Positions 8,429 to 17,115 of a stretch of DNA of 36,441 bases are shown one piece after another. A program made the position numbers and the translations under genes. Position 1 is the first letter of the stretch. Every line of letters starts with the position of its first letter. The notes under the pieces were generated by a model. That model saw only the letters and a list, made by a program, of their open reading frames with translations, did not search any database and was not told where the DNA came from. Location of the stretch: NCBI GenBank assembly GCA_026982355.1, contig JALSHG010000117.1, positions 1-36,441 on the forward strand, given 5' to 3'. This DNA comes from Thermodesulfovibrio sp. (lineage in GTDB: Bacteria; Nitrospirota; Thermodesulfovibrionia; UBA6902).

Positions 8429-9346
8429 TCAATCATTTCCCCCTACTACCTTTATCTCCGGCTCGAGCTCAACCCCGCTGTGCTCCATGACCCTTGCCTT
8501 TACTGCCTGCATGAGCTGCATGAAATCCCGGCAGGTGGCGTTCCCCTTGTTGATGAAGAAATTCGCATGCACCCGGCTCACTTCCGCGCCGCCCGCCCTC
8601 ATGCCCCTGCATCCCGCTGCGTCTATCAGCCTGCCGGCGGAGTCGCCGGGGGGATTCCTGAATACACAGCCGGCGGATGCCTCGCCGAGGGGCTGGGCGG
8701 CCCTCTTTTTCTCAAGGAACTCCCGCGTCCTCCGGCGTATTGCATCAGGGTCGTCTCTCCCGAGGGCAATATTCACACTCAGAATCACCGAGCCTTCAGG
8801 GAGGTTTGAGCGCCTGTATGCAAAACCGAGACTGTCCCTGTCCAGTATCTCCATATCACCGTGCCTGTTCATCACGGACACAGAGACCACAATATCCTTC
8901 ATCTCCGTGCCGAACGAACCCGCGTTCATGTAAACAGCGCCTCCGGCGGAACCGGGGATGCCTGCAAGCGCCTCGAGCCCGGCATATCCGTTTCTCTGCG
9001 CAAAACCCAGCAGCATTGCAAGCGGCGTCCCCGCACCCACGAACAGCACGCCCTCATCCCTTGTGGGCTCGATGCTCCTGAACTCCCTGAGGGATATCGC
9101 AACCCCGCCGGCCCCCGCGTCCCCCGCAAGGAGATTCGTCCCGGCCCCGATGACAAACGAGGGGATATCCTCCCTCTCACAGGCGGAAAGCACATTCTTC
9201 AGTGAAAGGGGGTCTTCGGGAAATACCATGATCTCAACCGGCCCGCCTGTCTTCAATGACGTATGCGCCGACATGGGCTCATCAAACCTTATCTCCCCCC
9301 TGAAAAGCCCCCTGTCGAAAATCTCTTTTACATCTTTGGCAGTCAA
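8429..9346 (-). CDS. murB: UDP-N-acetylenolpyruvoylglucosamine reductase
   Basis: FAD- and NADPH-dependent reductase that converts UDP-GlcNAc-enolpyruvate to UDP-MurNAc, 305 residues. FAD-binding features include NTSLKTGGP-like HTSLKTGG (about 28-35), VIGAGTNLLAGD, and the ALAGIPGSAGGAVYMNAGSFG block. The proton-donor serine is in SAGCVFRNPPG (about residue 224), and ELEPEIK near the end carries the catalytic Glu. The short form without the E. coli-type extra loop is type II. The start is a TTG at 9346 with GGAGAG upstream. That ribosome-binding site lies next to the truncated repeat separating it from murC. Confidence 0.95.
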   Translation of the reverse strand: MTAKDVKEIFDRGLFRGEIRFDEPMSAHTSLKTGGPVEIMVFPEDPLSLKNVLSACEREDIPSFVIGAGTNLLAGDAGAGGVAISLREFRSIEPTRDEGVLFVGAGTPLAMLLGFAQRNGYAGLEALAGIPGSAGGAVYMNAGSFGTEMKDIVVSVSVMNRHGDMEILDRDSLGFAYRRSNLPEGSVILSVNIALGRDDPDAIRRRTREFLEKKRAAQPLGEASAGCVFRNPPGDSAGRLIDAAGCRGMRAGGAEVSRVHANFFINKGNATCRDFMQLMQAVKARVMEHSGVELEPEIKVVGGND

Positions 9347-9362
9347 TTAATATTCTCTCCTT

Positions 9363-9426
9363 TTTCCGATATCCCGTCGCTTTATAAAGGTTTTACGGCG
9401 GACCCGCCCGCCCGCTCATGCAACAT
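9363..9426 (-). repeat. Truncated copy (left end) of the 215-bp intergenic repeat
   Basis: Read on the minus strand, this begins GATGTTGCATGAGC and continues through CCGTAAAACCTTTATAAAGCG and GGGATATCGGAAA. It matches the left third of the copy at 36097-36311 almost base for base in its inner half, while the GC arm has diverged. The interior and right end of the element are gone. It fills most of the murC-murB spacer, and its outermost bases form the last codons and the TGA stop of murC. Confidence 0.8.
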
Positions 9427-10807
9427 CGAATCTCCTCCCGGCTCTCAGGAACTCTTCGCCGATCCTCCATACATCGCCCGCTCCCAGGGTCAGCAATGTA
9501 TCGCCGTCCCTCATCTCCGTCTTCAGGAAACCGGCTATCTCATCCCTGTCCCTGATGTAATCGATATCCTTGCCCGTGTTTTTTATCCCGTCAAAAAGCA
9601 GTCCGGAGTTGACGCCCGGCAGGGGTTTTTCGCCGGCGGGATATATGTCCATCAGGACCACCCTGTCCGCGTCGGCAAAGGCATCGATGAACTCGTGGAG
9701 CAGGTCCCTTGTCCTCGTATACCTGTGAGGCTGAAACAGGACGAACAGCCGCCCGTTGCCCCTGCCGGTCATCGCCTCTCTCACCGCCTTCAGGGTCGCG
9801 GTGATTTCCGCGGGATGATGCGCATAATCATCTATTACCCTGATCCCCGAGACCGTGCCCTTGAGTTCAAACCTCCTTTGAACACCGCTGAAGTTCTCAA
9901 GAGCCCTTCTTATGACATCCGTATCGACACCCAGCTCATCGGCGACGGCAATGGCGGCAAGACAGTTGCACACGTTGTGTGCCCCTATGAGCGGGACCTC
10001 AAACATGCCCAGCGACCTGCCGTCCAGAACAGCCTCGAATTTCGACCTCATACCGCCGGTACCGACATTTTTCGCGGCAAGGTCCGCATCCCCGGACAGT
10101 CCGTATGTGATAAACCTCCTCCGAACTTTCGGCATCAGCTCCTTTATGTATCCGTTGTCCCCGCACAATATGGACAGGCCGTAGAACGGGACTTTGTTGA
10201 TGAATGAAAGAAACGCCTCCTTTATCCCTTCAATGTTTCCGAAGAAGTCCATATGCTCCTTGTCCACATTCGTCACAACCGCAATGGTCGGTGAGAGCTT
10301 CAGGAACGAACCGTCGCTCTCATCCGCCTCGGCTACCAGGAACTCGCCCTTGCCGAGTTTCGCATTGCCGCCGATTCCTTTTAATTTCCCGCCTATCACC
10401 ACAGTGGGGTCGAGGCCCCCCTCGCCCAGGATGCTTGCTATCAAGGACGTTGTCGTGGTCTTGCCGTGGGCCCCGGCAATGAGCACGCCGTATTTCAGCC
10501 TTGCAAGCTCTGCAAGCATCTCGGCCCTCGGTATGACGGGGATGGACAGCCTCCCGGCGGCCGCCACCTCGGGGTTGTCATGGGCAACCGCGGAAGATAT
10601 AACCACCACATCGGTGTTTTTTATGTTCTCCGCGCGGTGGCCGATGTTTATGTTTATGCCCATCGCCTTCAACCTCTTCGTGGTTTCGGACTCTTTCAGG
10701 TCAGAGCCCTCCACTTCATAGCCGAGATTCTTCAGGACCTCGGCTATGCCGCTCATGCCCACGCCGCCGATGCCTACGAAATAAACCCTTCCGAACCGTT
10801 TATACAT
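9416..10807 (-). CDS. murC: UDP-N-acetylmuramate--L-alanine ligase
   Basis: Mur ligase that adds L-Ala to UDP-MurNAc in the cytoplasm, 463 residues. VYFVGIGGVGMSGIAEVL (8-25) is the UDP-binding loop. GAHGKTTTTSLIA (about 112-124) is the ATP P-loop. EADESDGSF and VTNVDKEHMDFFG are the central-domain metal and substrate motifs. DDYAHHPAEI opens the C-terminal domain. Its start lies 34 nt inside murG. The final residues (FDVA) and the stop codon are encoded by the end of a truncated intergenic repeat, so the native C-terminus may have been altered; the change lies beyond the catalytic core. Confidence 0.97.
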   Translation of the reverse strand: MYKRFGRVYFVGIGGVGMSGIAEVLKNLGYEVEGSDLKESETTKRLKAMGININIGHRAENIKNTDVVVISSAVAHDNPEVAAAGRLSIPVIPRAEMLAELARLKYGVLIAGAHGKTTTTSLIASILGEGGLDPTVVIGGKLKGIGGNAKLGKGEFLVAEADESDGSFLKLSPTIAVVTNVDKEHMDFFGNIEGIKEAFLSFINKVPFYGLSILCGDNGYIKELMPKVRRRFITYGLSGDADLAAKNVGTGGMRSKFEAVLDGRSLGMFEVPLIGAHNVCNCLAAIAVADELGVDTDVIRRALENFSGVQRRFELKGTVSGIRVIDDYAHHPAEITATLKAVREAMTGRGNGRLFVLFQPHRYTRTRDLLHEFIDAFADADRVVLMDIYPAGEKPLPGVNSGLLFDGIKNTGKDIDYIRDRDEIAGFLKTEMRDGDTLLTLGAGDVWRIGEEFLRAGRRFDVA

Positions 10808-11934
10808 GCCGTGTACCCTGTTTCTCCCGCTTGTCTATTCTTTTTTTTTAAAAGCCCCTTCATGAGTTCAACGACCTTTTTCGCCGCCTCGCGAGTGCCG
10901 AGCGACCTGCTGACCCGTTCCATCTCCCCTATGGCATCCGGCTCATGCAGCAGGTGCCTTATGTGGTCCGCAAGGGTCTTGCCGTTGAGTTCCCTGTCGG
11001 GGATCACCTGCGCGGCGCCCATGTCCCAGAGCTTTCTTGCATTGACCTCCTGGTGGTTGCCGGCTGCATACGGATACGGCACAAGTATCGAGGCCTTGCC
11101 GCATGCAGTAAGCTCTGCAAGGGTGGTGGCGCCGGCCCTTGAAATAATCAGGTCGGCCGCTGCATAGGCATCGGCCATTTCGTATACAAAACGCACGACC
11201 GCACCCCTGAATTCCCGCCTGCGGTAGGCGTCCCTCACGGACCCGAAATCCCTGTCGCCCGTCTGGTGCAGGAACTGAATCCTGTCCCTGTAGCGCTCGA
11301 GGTATACAAGGGCCTCGCCTGCGGCGGTGTTGATGCTGGCCGCACCGGAGCTTCCGCCGAAGATGAATATGGTAAAAAGGTCTTTATCAAGATTGAACGC
11401 CCGGCGGCCCCTGTCCCTGTCACCGTGCAGTATCTCCTCCCTCACCGGGTTGCCCGTCAGGTATGTCTTTTCCCCCGGGAAGAATTTAATGCTGTCATGG
11501 TATGTGACCGCCACGGTGTCCACAAACCTGCCGAGCACCCTGTTGGCAAGGCCCGGGAGGCTGTTCTGTTCATGAATTATCGTGGGGATGCCCATGAGTT
11601 TCGCGCACATAAGCACAGGGCCTGAACTGTACCCACCCACACCTATGACCAGGTCGGGAGCGGTCTCTCTCAGGAGCCTGCGGGAATCCTTCAGTGACAG
11701 TGGTATCTTCGCAAGGGACCTCAGTTTCCTGCGGAGATTCCTGCCCACAAAGCCCTCCGACCTTATGAATCTGACATCATATCCCTCCCTCGGCACTATC
11801 CTGGCCTCAATGCCCGCCGCCGTGCCGGCAAAGGTGACCTTTGTACCGGGAATCTCCTTCTCGAGCTCCCGGGCGATTGCCAGGGCCGGGAAAAGGTGCC
11901 CTCCTGTGCCTCCTCCTGCTATGAGTATATTCAT
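10774..11934 (-). CDS. murG: Lipid II-forming GlcNAc transferase MurG
   Basis: Membrane-associated GT-B glycosyltransferase that adds GlcNAc to lipid I, 386 residues. The N-terminal glycine loop is IAGGGTGGHLFPALA (4-18). IGVGGYSSGP and IIHEQNSLPGLANR follow (about 95-130). The C-terminal donor domain has FGGSSGAASIN, then ISRAGATTLAELTACGKASILVPYPYAAGNHQ with the UDP-GlcNAc-contacting Glu and Gln. It overlaps ftsW by an ATGA stop-start. The extended C-terminal 30 residues overlap the start of murC. Confidence 0.97.
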   Translation of the reverse strand: MNILIAGGGTGGHLFPALAIARELEKEIPGTKVTFAGTAAGIEARIVPREGYDVRFIRSEGFVGRNLRRKLRSLAKIPLSLKDSRRLLRETAPDLVIGVGGYSSGPVLMCAKLMGIPTIIHEQNSLPGLANRVLGRFVDTVAVTYHDSIKFFPGEKTYLTGNPVREEILHGDRDRGRRAFNLDKDLFTIFIFGGSSGAASINTAAGEALVYLERYRDRIQFLHQTGDRDFGSVRDAYRRREFRGAVVRFVYEMADAYAAADLIISRAGATTLAELTACGKASILVPYPYAAGNHQEVNARKLWDMGAAQVIPDRELNGKTLADHIRHLLHEPDAIGEMERVSRSLGTREAAKKVVELMKGLLKKKNRQAGETGYTACINGSEGFIS

Positions 11935-13100
11935 CTGCGCCTCTTCATATATGATACACGGTGAGACGGGTTATTATCGCCATATGATACCCTCCCAGCC
12001 GGAATCTTTTCATTTTTCGAGGATATGTTTATCAGTATCCCCACAGCGGCCATGTTTACAAGGAGCGACGACCCGCCGTAGCTTATAAATGGCAAGGGCA
12101 GGCCCTTTGTCGGCATAAGCCCCGTTGAGACCGCAAAGTTTATGATTGCCTGCACCCCTATCATCATGCTTAATCCGAGCGTCAGGAAATAGCTGAACGG
12201 TTCATCCGTCCTCCTGGCCACATGGACGCCTTTTATGAAAAGCCACACAAACAGCCCCAGTACCGTAAGCGCGCCCGCGAGGCCCAGTTCTTCACCGATG
12301 AGGGAAAAGATAAAGTCAGTGTGAACCTCGGGCAGAAAATAGAGCTTCTGCCTGCTGTCCCCGAGACCCACGCCGAAAAACCTGCCGTTGCCGAATGCAA
12401 TAAACGACTGCACGAGCTGGAAGCCGCACCCGAAGGGGTCCTTCCACGGCTCGGTGAAACAGGTGAGCCTCTTGAGCCTGTACGCGGAAGTCGAGATAAC
12501 CAGGTAGACGGCCGGCAGTGAAAACAGGACGAGCGCGCCGATATGATTCAGTCTCGCGCCGCCCAGTATCAGGAGTGCGACGGTAAGTATGCCGAGGCTG
12601 ACCACGGCCCCGAAATCCGGCTGAAGGAGGATAATACCCTGGAACACCACCATGACCCCCACGGGGATCAGTATCCCGTGTTTGAAATCCCTCATCCTGT
12701 GAATATTCCTGTCCATGTAGTCCGCGAGAAAGATAACCATTACCACCTTTGCAAGCTCGGAGGGCTGAAAGGTGGTCGGCCACAGCCTGAGCCACCTGCG
12801 CGCGCCGTTGGCGGAGACCCCGATGTCGGGCACGAACACCAGGGCCAGCAATATCAGCGAGCCTGCGAGCAGGATGTACACCGCTGACCTCAATCTACGG
12901 TAGTCGGTCCTTGAGAGCGCGATCATGGCGGCTGTTCCGACGAGCACGGTGAAGATATGCTTCCACAGATAATGGAAACTGCTCCCGTACTGTCTCATGG
13001 ACATCAGCGCAGTGGAACTGTAGACCATGACAGTGCCTATACCGGTGAGGATGAGAACCGATGCAACAATGTTCCGGCTGTCTCTGCTGGTGAAATTCAC
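11931..13100 (-). CDS. ftsW: SEDS peptidoglycan polymerase FtsW
   Basis: Polytopic SEDS-family glycosyltransferase that polymerises septal peptidoglycan with FtsI, 389 residues and about ten transmembrane helices. Typical motifs are WLRLWPTTFQPSELAKVVMVIFLADYM, LLQPDFGAVVSLGIL with the catalytic Asp, and LTCFTEPWKDPFGCGFQLVQSFIAFGNG. Others are FLPEVHTDFIFSLIGEELGLAG and STGLMPTKGLPLPFISYGGSSLL. The GTG start overlaps the murD TGA as GTGA, so translation is probably coupled. Confidence 0.96.
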   Translation of the reverse strand: MNFTSRDSRNIVASVLILTGIGTVMVYSSTALMSMRQYGSSFHYLWKHIFTVLVGTAAMIALSRTDYRRLRSAVYILLAGSLILLALVFVPDIGVSANGARRWLRLWPTTFQPSELAKVVMVIFLADYMDRNIHRMRDFKHGILIPVGVMVVFQGIILLQPDFGAVVSLGILTVALLILGGARLNHIGALVLFSLPAVYLVISTSAYRLKRLTCFTEPWKDPFGCGFQLVQSFIAFGNGRFFGVGLGDSRQKLYFLPEVHTDFIFSLIGEELGLAGALTVLGLFVWLFIKGVHVARRTDEPFSYFLTLGLSMMIGVQAIINFAVSTGLMPTKGLPLPFISYGGSSLLVNMAAVGILINISSKNEKIPAGRVSYGDNNPSHRVSYMKRRR

Positions 13101-14572
13101 GGCTCCACCCCCCTGATCGCCCGCCGCCTGGAGAGGGGGTGTGAGTTCATGATTCCCCTTACCGCTTCCCTGAATTTCCTGCCCCTGTCCGCAAAATCCT
13201 CGAACATGTCAAAGCTCGCACATCCCGGGGACAGGAGGACGACGTCGCCGGGAGACGCCTTTGACATCGAAAGCTCAACAGCCTCTGCAAGGCCGGAGGC
13301 CATGTGTGTCTCGGTCTCCCCTCCCAACGCCCTGAATATCTTCTCCCTCGCCTCTCCCATGAGGATCAGGCACTTGACCTTTGCCCTTACCGGTTCCCGC
13401 AGGGATGAAAAATCGCCTCCCTTGTCCGTCCCCCCCATGATCAGTATCACATTCTCAAGGCCCTTCAGGGAGCCGGCGACAGCGCCTGTGTTGGTCCCCT
13501 TGGAGTCATTTATGAATTTCACGCCGTTGATCTCGCCCACGGGCTCAAGCCTGTGCTCGAGGCCGGGGAAACTCTTCAGCACATCCCTCACCGTCCCGTG
13601 TGAACATCCTGCAAGCAGGGCGCAGAGGGAAGCCGCCATGGCATTCTCGAGGTTGTGGGTTCCCTTTATCCTTATCTCATCAATGCCTATAAGCAATGAA
13701 GGCGGTGAATCCGGGAGATTGCAGTAGACCGCCCCGTCTCTGCAGTAGACACCTTCAACCTCCGCCTGCCGGCTGAAATGGAAAACACGGGGTCCGCGGC
13801 CCCCTGCCTTCAGTCTCGCGCTTTCGAGCCTTCGCACCTCCGGATCGTCCGCATTCAGGACCAGGCGGTCTTCAGGCGCCTGGTTTTCAAAAATCCTCGC
13901 CTTTGCATCAATGTAATCCTCCATGCCCCCGTACCTGTCAAGGTGGTCGGGTGTTATATTGAGTATCGCCGCAATCTCCGGCCTGAAAGTATCTATGGAT
14001 TCCAGTTGAAAACTTGACACCTCGGCGACAATGTAGTCGACCGCCGTGAACCGGGAGTTAACGGCCGGGAGTCTGAAATCTTCCGTTTCCCGGTCCCGAC
14101 CCCCGACTGTTTTTACGATTTCCTCCGTCAATGCATTGCCGATATTGCCGCCCGTCACGGTCGTGAAACCCGACTCTTTCAGCATCATGCCGACAAGCGT
14201 GGTCACGGTCGACTTGCCGTTTGTCCCGGTCACCGCGATAAAAGGCCGCCGTATCACCCGCCATGCGAGCTCAAGCTCTCCGATTACCGGGATGCCCTTG
14301 TCCCTTGCGCGTGACAGGGGGGCGATATCAGCGGGCACACCCGGGCTTATCACTATCATGCCGGATTCATCAAAAACCCCCCGGGCGCCGCCTCCCGTAA
14401 TCACCCTCACCGAGGGGGCGAGACGCCTTATGCCGTCCTGCAGCAGGCCCCGCGGCTTGCTGTCCGTTACCGTCACCCTTGCGCCCAGCGCGGAGAGGAG
14501 ATTGGCCGCACCAACCCCGCTCCTCGCAAGCCCGACAACGAGGATGTTCATATCCTTAAATATCTCCGTCAT
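13097..14572 (-). CDS. murD: UDP-N-acetylmuramoylalanine--D-glutamate ligase
   Basis: Mur ligase that adds D-Glu to UDP-MurNAc-L-Ala. The chosen start (ATG at 14572, MTEIFKDMNILVVGLARSG) gives 491 residues; the alternative ATG at 14551 gives 484. The open frame runs upstream to 14656, but those residues translate a REP-like hairpin and are unlikely to be protein. NILVVGLARSGVGAANLL is the UDP-binding loop, AVTGTNGKSTVTTLVG the P-loop, AEVSSFQLESI and NITPDHLDRYGG the central motifs, and NDSKGTNTGA the C-terminal domain start. It lacks a clear Shine-Dalgarno sequence at the ideal distance, so the start is uncertain. It overlaps ftsW by 4 nt. Confidence 0.93.
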   Translation of the reverse strand: MTEIFKDMNILVVGLARSGVGAANLLSALGARVTVTDSKPRGLLQDGIRRLAPSVRVITGGGARGVFDESGMIVISPGVPADIAPLSRARDKGIPVIGELELAWRVIRRPFIAVTGTNGKSTVTTLVGMMLKESGFTTVTGGNIGNALTEEIVKTVGGRDRETEDFRLPAVNSRFTAVDYIVAEVSSFQLESIDTFRPEIAAILNITPDHLDRYGGMEDYIDAKARIFENQAPEDRLVLNADDPEVRRLESARLKAGGRGPRVFHFSRQAEVEGVYCRDGAVYCNLPDSPPSLLIGIDEIRIKGTHNLENAMAASLCALLAGCSHGTVRDVLKSFPGLEHRLEPVGEINGVKFINDSKGTNTGAVAGSLKGLENVILIMGGTDKGGDFSSLREPVRAKVKCLILMGEAREKIFRALGGETETHMASGLAEAVELSMSKASPGDVVLLSPGCASFDMFEDFADRGRKFREAVRGIMNSHPLSRRRAIRGVEP

Positions 14573-14612
14573 GCCTCTGTATTTCTCCATCAGCATCGTT
14601 AAAACCGGTATC

Positions 14613-14650
14613 CGTGTCCGTTGTACGCGCCCGTTTTTCTCACGGACACG
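14613..14650 (-). repeat. REP-like hairpin between mraY and murD
   Basis: CGTGTCCGT (14613-14621) and ACGGACACG (14642-14650) are perfect 9-bp inverted arms around a 20-nt loop. The same arms occur at 36035-36081 with a 29-nt loop. Both sites also share CGAATCACG and a CTCACC end on the plus strand. It lies 14 bases past the mraY stop, in one of the few real gaps of the dcw cluster. Confidence 0.7.
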
Positions 14651-14663
14651 AATCACGATTCCC

Positions 14664-15746
14664 TCACCTTACCTTCAAGGTCGCGAGACTTAAAAGGGCG
14701 AGTATTATTCCCGCTATCCAGAACCTGACTATCACCTTTGGCTCGGGCCATCCCTTTTCCTCGAAGTGATGGTGTATGGGGGCCATCTTGAAGACCCTCC
14801 TGCCGGTAAGCTTGAAGGACGCCACCTGTATTATCACCGAGAAGGTCTCGAGAACGAATATGCCGCCCACAACCGCAAGCACGATCTCCTGCTTGGTTAT
14901 CACCGCAAGCGTCCCGAGCGCGCCGCCGAGGCCGAGGGAGCCGACATCACCCATGAATATCTCGGCCGGATAACTGTTAAACCACAGGAACCCGAGAGCG
15001 GCGCCGAACATTGCACCGCAGAACACGGTGAGTTCACCGGTGCCGGGCAGGTAGGGCACATAAAGATATTGCGAGAAGATCGCATGCCCCGATATATAGA
15101 CAAGCGCGGCATTGGCCAGGCTCGCGATACCCACCAGCCCGATGGCAAGGCCGTCTATACCGTCCGTCAGGTTGACCGCATTTGAGGAGCCCACGATGAC
15201 AAGCACGGAAAACGGGATATAAAACCACCCCAGGTCTATAAACCATTGCTTGAAAAAAGGGATGCTCAACTGGGCCACATAGTTGTCATTGGGATCATTG
15301 TAGAATAAAAATCCGATCGCCAGGGCGAGCATGATCTGCGCGCCGAACTTGTACCATCCCCTGAGACCCCTGGGGTTTTTCCTTACGGCCTTCAGGTAAT
15401 CATCCACAAGTCCGATGATGCCGAATCCTGATATCGCGGCTATCATTATCAACACGAACTTGTTGCCCAGGTCACCCCACATCAGGACGCTTATCACCAC
15501 CGACAGGATAATAAGGATGCCGCCCATTGTGGGGGTGCCTGTCTTGTTAAGGTGGGTCCTCGGCCCGTCATTCCTTACATGCTGGGTCATGCTGAGCCTC
15601 CTGAGCTCTCTTATAATCCACGGTGACAGGGCAAAGGTTATGACCAGCGCCGTGATAACGGCAAGCGCCGTCCTGAAGGTTATGTACCTGAAGACGTTAA
15701 ACGGCGAATAAAACTCCTGCAGAGAATAAAACAGTTCATATAACAT
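14664..15746 (-). CDS. mraY: Phospho-N-acetylmuramoyl-pentapeptide transferase
   Basis: Polytopic enzyme that transfers phospho-MurNAc-pentapeptide to undecaprenyl phosphate, making lipid I; 360 residues with about ten transmembrane helices. Diagnostic motifs are KTGTPTMGGILI (about 49-60), LVDDYLKAVRKNPRGL with the DD pair, NAVNLTDGIDGLA, FMGDVGSLGLGGALG and the triple-His PIHHHFEEKGWPE near the end. The start overlaps the 3' end of murF by 11 nt. A GGGGAG ribosome-binding site precedes the ATG. Confidence 0.98.
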   Translation of the reverse strand: MLYELFYSLQEFYSPFNVFRYITFRTALAVITALVITFALSPWIIRELRRLSMTQHVRNDGPRTHLNKTGTPTMGGILIILSVVISVLMWGDLGNKFVLIMIAAISGFGIIGLVDDYLKAVRKNPRGLRGWYKFGAQIMLALAIGFLFYNDPNDNYVAQLSIPFFKQWFIDLGWFYIPFSVLVIVGSSNAVNLTDGIDGLAIGLVGIASLANAALVYISGHAIFSQYLYVPYLPGTGELTVFCGAMFGAALGFLWFNSYPAEIFMGDVGSLGLGGALGTLAVITKQEIVLAVVGGIFVLETFSVIIQVASFKLTGRRVFKMAPIHHHFEEKGWPEPKVIVRFWIAGIILALLSLATLKVR

Positions 15747-17115
15747 TCTTTATGCTCCCCGCTATTTTCTCCATGGACATCATGCGCGAACCCTTGATTA
15801 AAACCGTGTCCCCGCGTTCAAGGATATTCACGATATCTCTTTCCGCCGCACCGGCATCTTCAAAGACAAAGGTCCGTGGCAGGCGGTCTTTCCCTTCCGC
15901 CTGTTCAACCTCCTCTGCGGCCAGCATCATCTTTTTCCCGACCGCCACGAGGACGTGGACTCCCATAGCGGACACCATGCGCCCTATTGCCCTGTGCTCC
16001 TTTTCCGCGTACTCATTCAGCTCGCCCATGTCGCCCAGCACGGCCACGGCCCTGCCCCCGGCGGCCAGCCTGAGGGTCTCTCTCAATGCCTCCTCCACTG
16101 AGAAGGGGTTTGCATTGTAGGAGTCGTTTATCAGTGTAATGCCGTCTCCCTTTATCAGCTCGAATCTCATCGGGACCGGCCTGAAGGCCTCGAGACCCCT
16201 CCTTATTTCATTGAGGCCCATGCCGAGCGAGAGGCAGGCGGCCGCGGCGGCCAGCGAGTTGTACACATTGAAACGGCCGTGCACCTTCAGGGCCACCGGC
16301 AGGCTCCCCCTGTCGCGGGCCTCCATCGTAAATGTGCAGCCGCTTTCCGCAACGCGCACATCATCCGCCCTCACATGGGCCTCGCTGTCCATGCCGAAGG
16401 TGATTATAGCGCCGTCGAAATCCGCCGCCTCCACACCTTCCATCAGAAAAGCATCATCTGCATTAACAACCGCCACGTCAAGACCCGGCAGTATCTCCAG
16501 CTTTGCATCCCGCACTGCATGGAGGCTGCCGAGCCTCCCTATATGCGCAGGGCCGATATTTGTAATTACACCGCAATCCGGCACCGCTATCTCGCACAAC
16601 CGCCTTATCTCACCCCGCGCATTCATGCCCATCTCAAGCACCGCCGCCTCATCATCCGCCCCCAGGCCGGCAAGGCTGAGTGGCAGGCCTATGTGATTAT
16701 TGAGATTTCCCTGATTTTTAAGTGTCCTGAACCTCTGTGAAAGAATCGAATATATCATCTCTTTTGTCGTTGTCTTGCCGCTGCTGCCCGTGACGGCCAC
16801 AACCGGGATATGCCGCTTCATCCTGATGAAACCGGCAAGGTCCTGCAGTGCCCTGAGGGCATCGCTTACATGGATTATGACCCTGCCCGCCGGAAGTCTC
16901 CCGGGCACTGAGTCCACAACCGCTCCGGTACCCCTCAGGAGCGCCTTTTCAACGAAGTCGTGTCCGTCGAACCTCCCGCCCCTGATGGCAAAGAACACCT
17001 CGCCTTCGGATATGGTGCGTGAATCTATCGAGACACCCCTGAAGGTCTCCGAATCACCGCAGACCAGTCTCCCGCGCGTTGCCTCAAGAATATCCCTTAC
17101 CGTCAGAACCGCCAT
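15736..17115 (-). CDS. murF: UDP-N-acetylmuramoyl-tripeptide--D-alanyl-D-alanine ligase
   Basis: Mur ligase that adds D-Ala-D-Ala, completing the pentapeptide precursor, 459 residues. Motifs: SIDSRTISEGEVFFAIRG (about 30-47), the P-loop VTGSSGKTTTKEMI (about 108-121), KNQGNLNNHIGLPL, VLEMGMNARGEI, TNIGPAHIGRLGS, and INDSYNANPFSVEEAL opening the C-terminal domain. Its start is 32 nt inside murE, and the ribosome-binding site is weak, consistent with coupling. Confidence 0.97.
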   Translation of the reverse strand: MAVLTVRDILEATRGRLVCGDSETFRGVSIDSRTISEGEVFFAIRGGRFDGHDFVEKALLRGTGAVVDSVPGRLPAGRVIIHVSDALRALQDLAGFIRMKRHIPVVAVTGSSGKTTTKEMIYSILSQRFRTLKNQGNLNNHIGLPLSLAGLGADDEAAVLEMGMNARGEIRRLCEIAVPDCGVITNIGPAHIGRLGSLHAVRDAKLEILPGLDVAVVNADDAFLMEGVEAADFDGAIITFGMDSEAHVRADDVRVAESGCTFTMEARDRGSLPVALKVHGRFNVYNSLAAAAACLSLGMGLNEIRRGLEAFRPVPMRFELIKGDGITLINDSYNANPFSVEEALRETLRLAAGGRAVAVLGDMGELNEYAEKEHRAIGRMVSAMGVHVLVAVGKKMMLAAEEVEQAEGKDRLPRTFVFEDAGAAERDIVNILERGDTVLIKGSRMMSMEKIAGSIKNVI

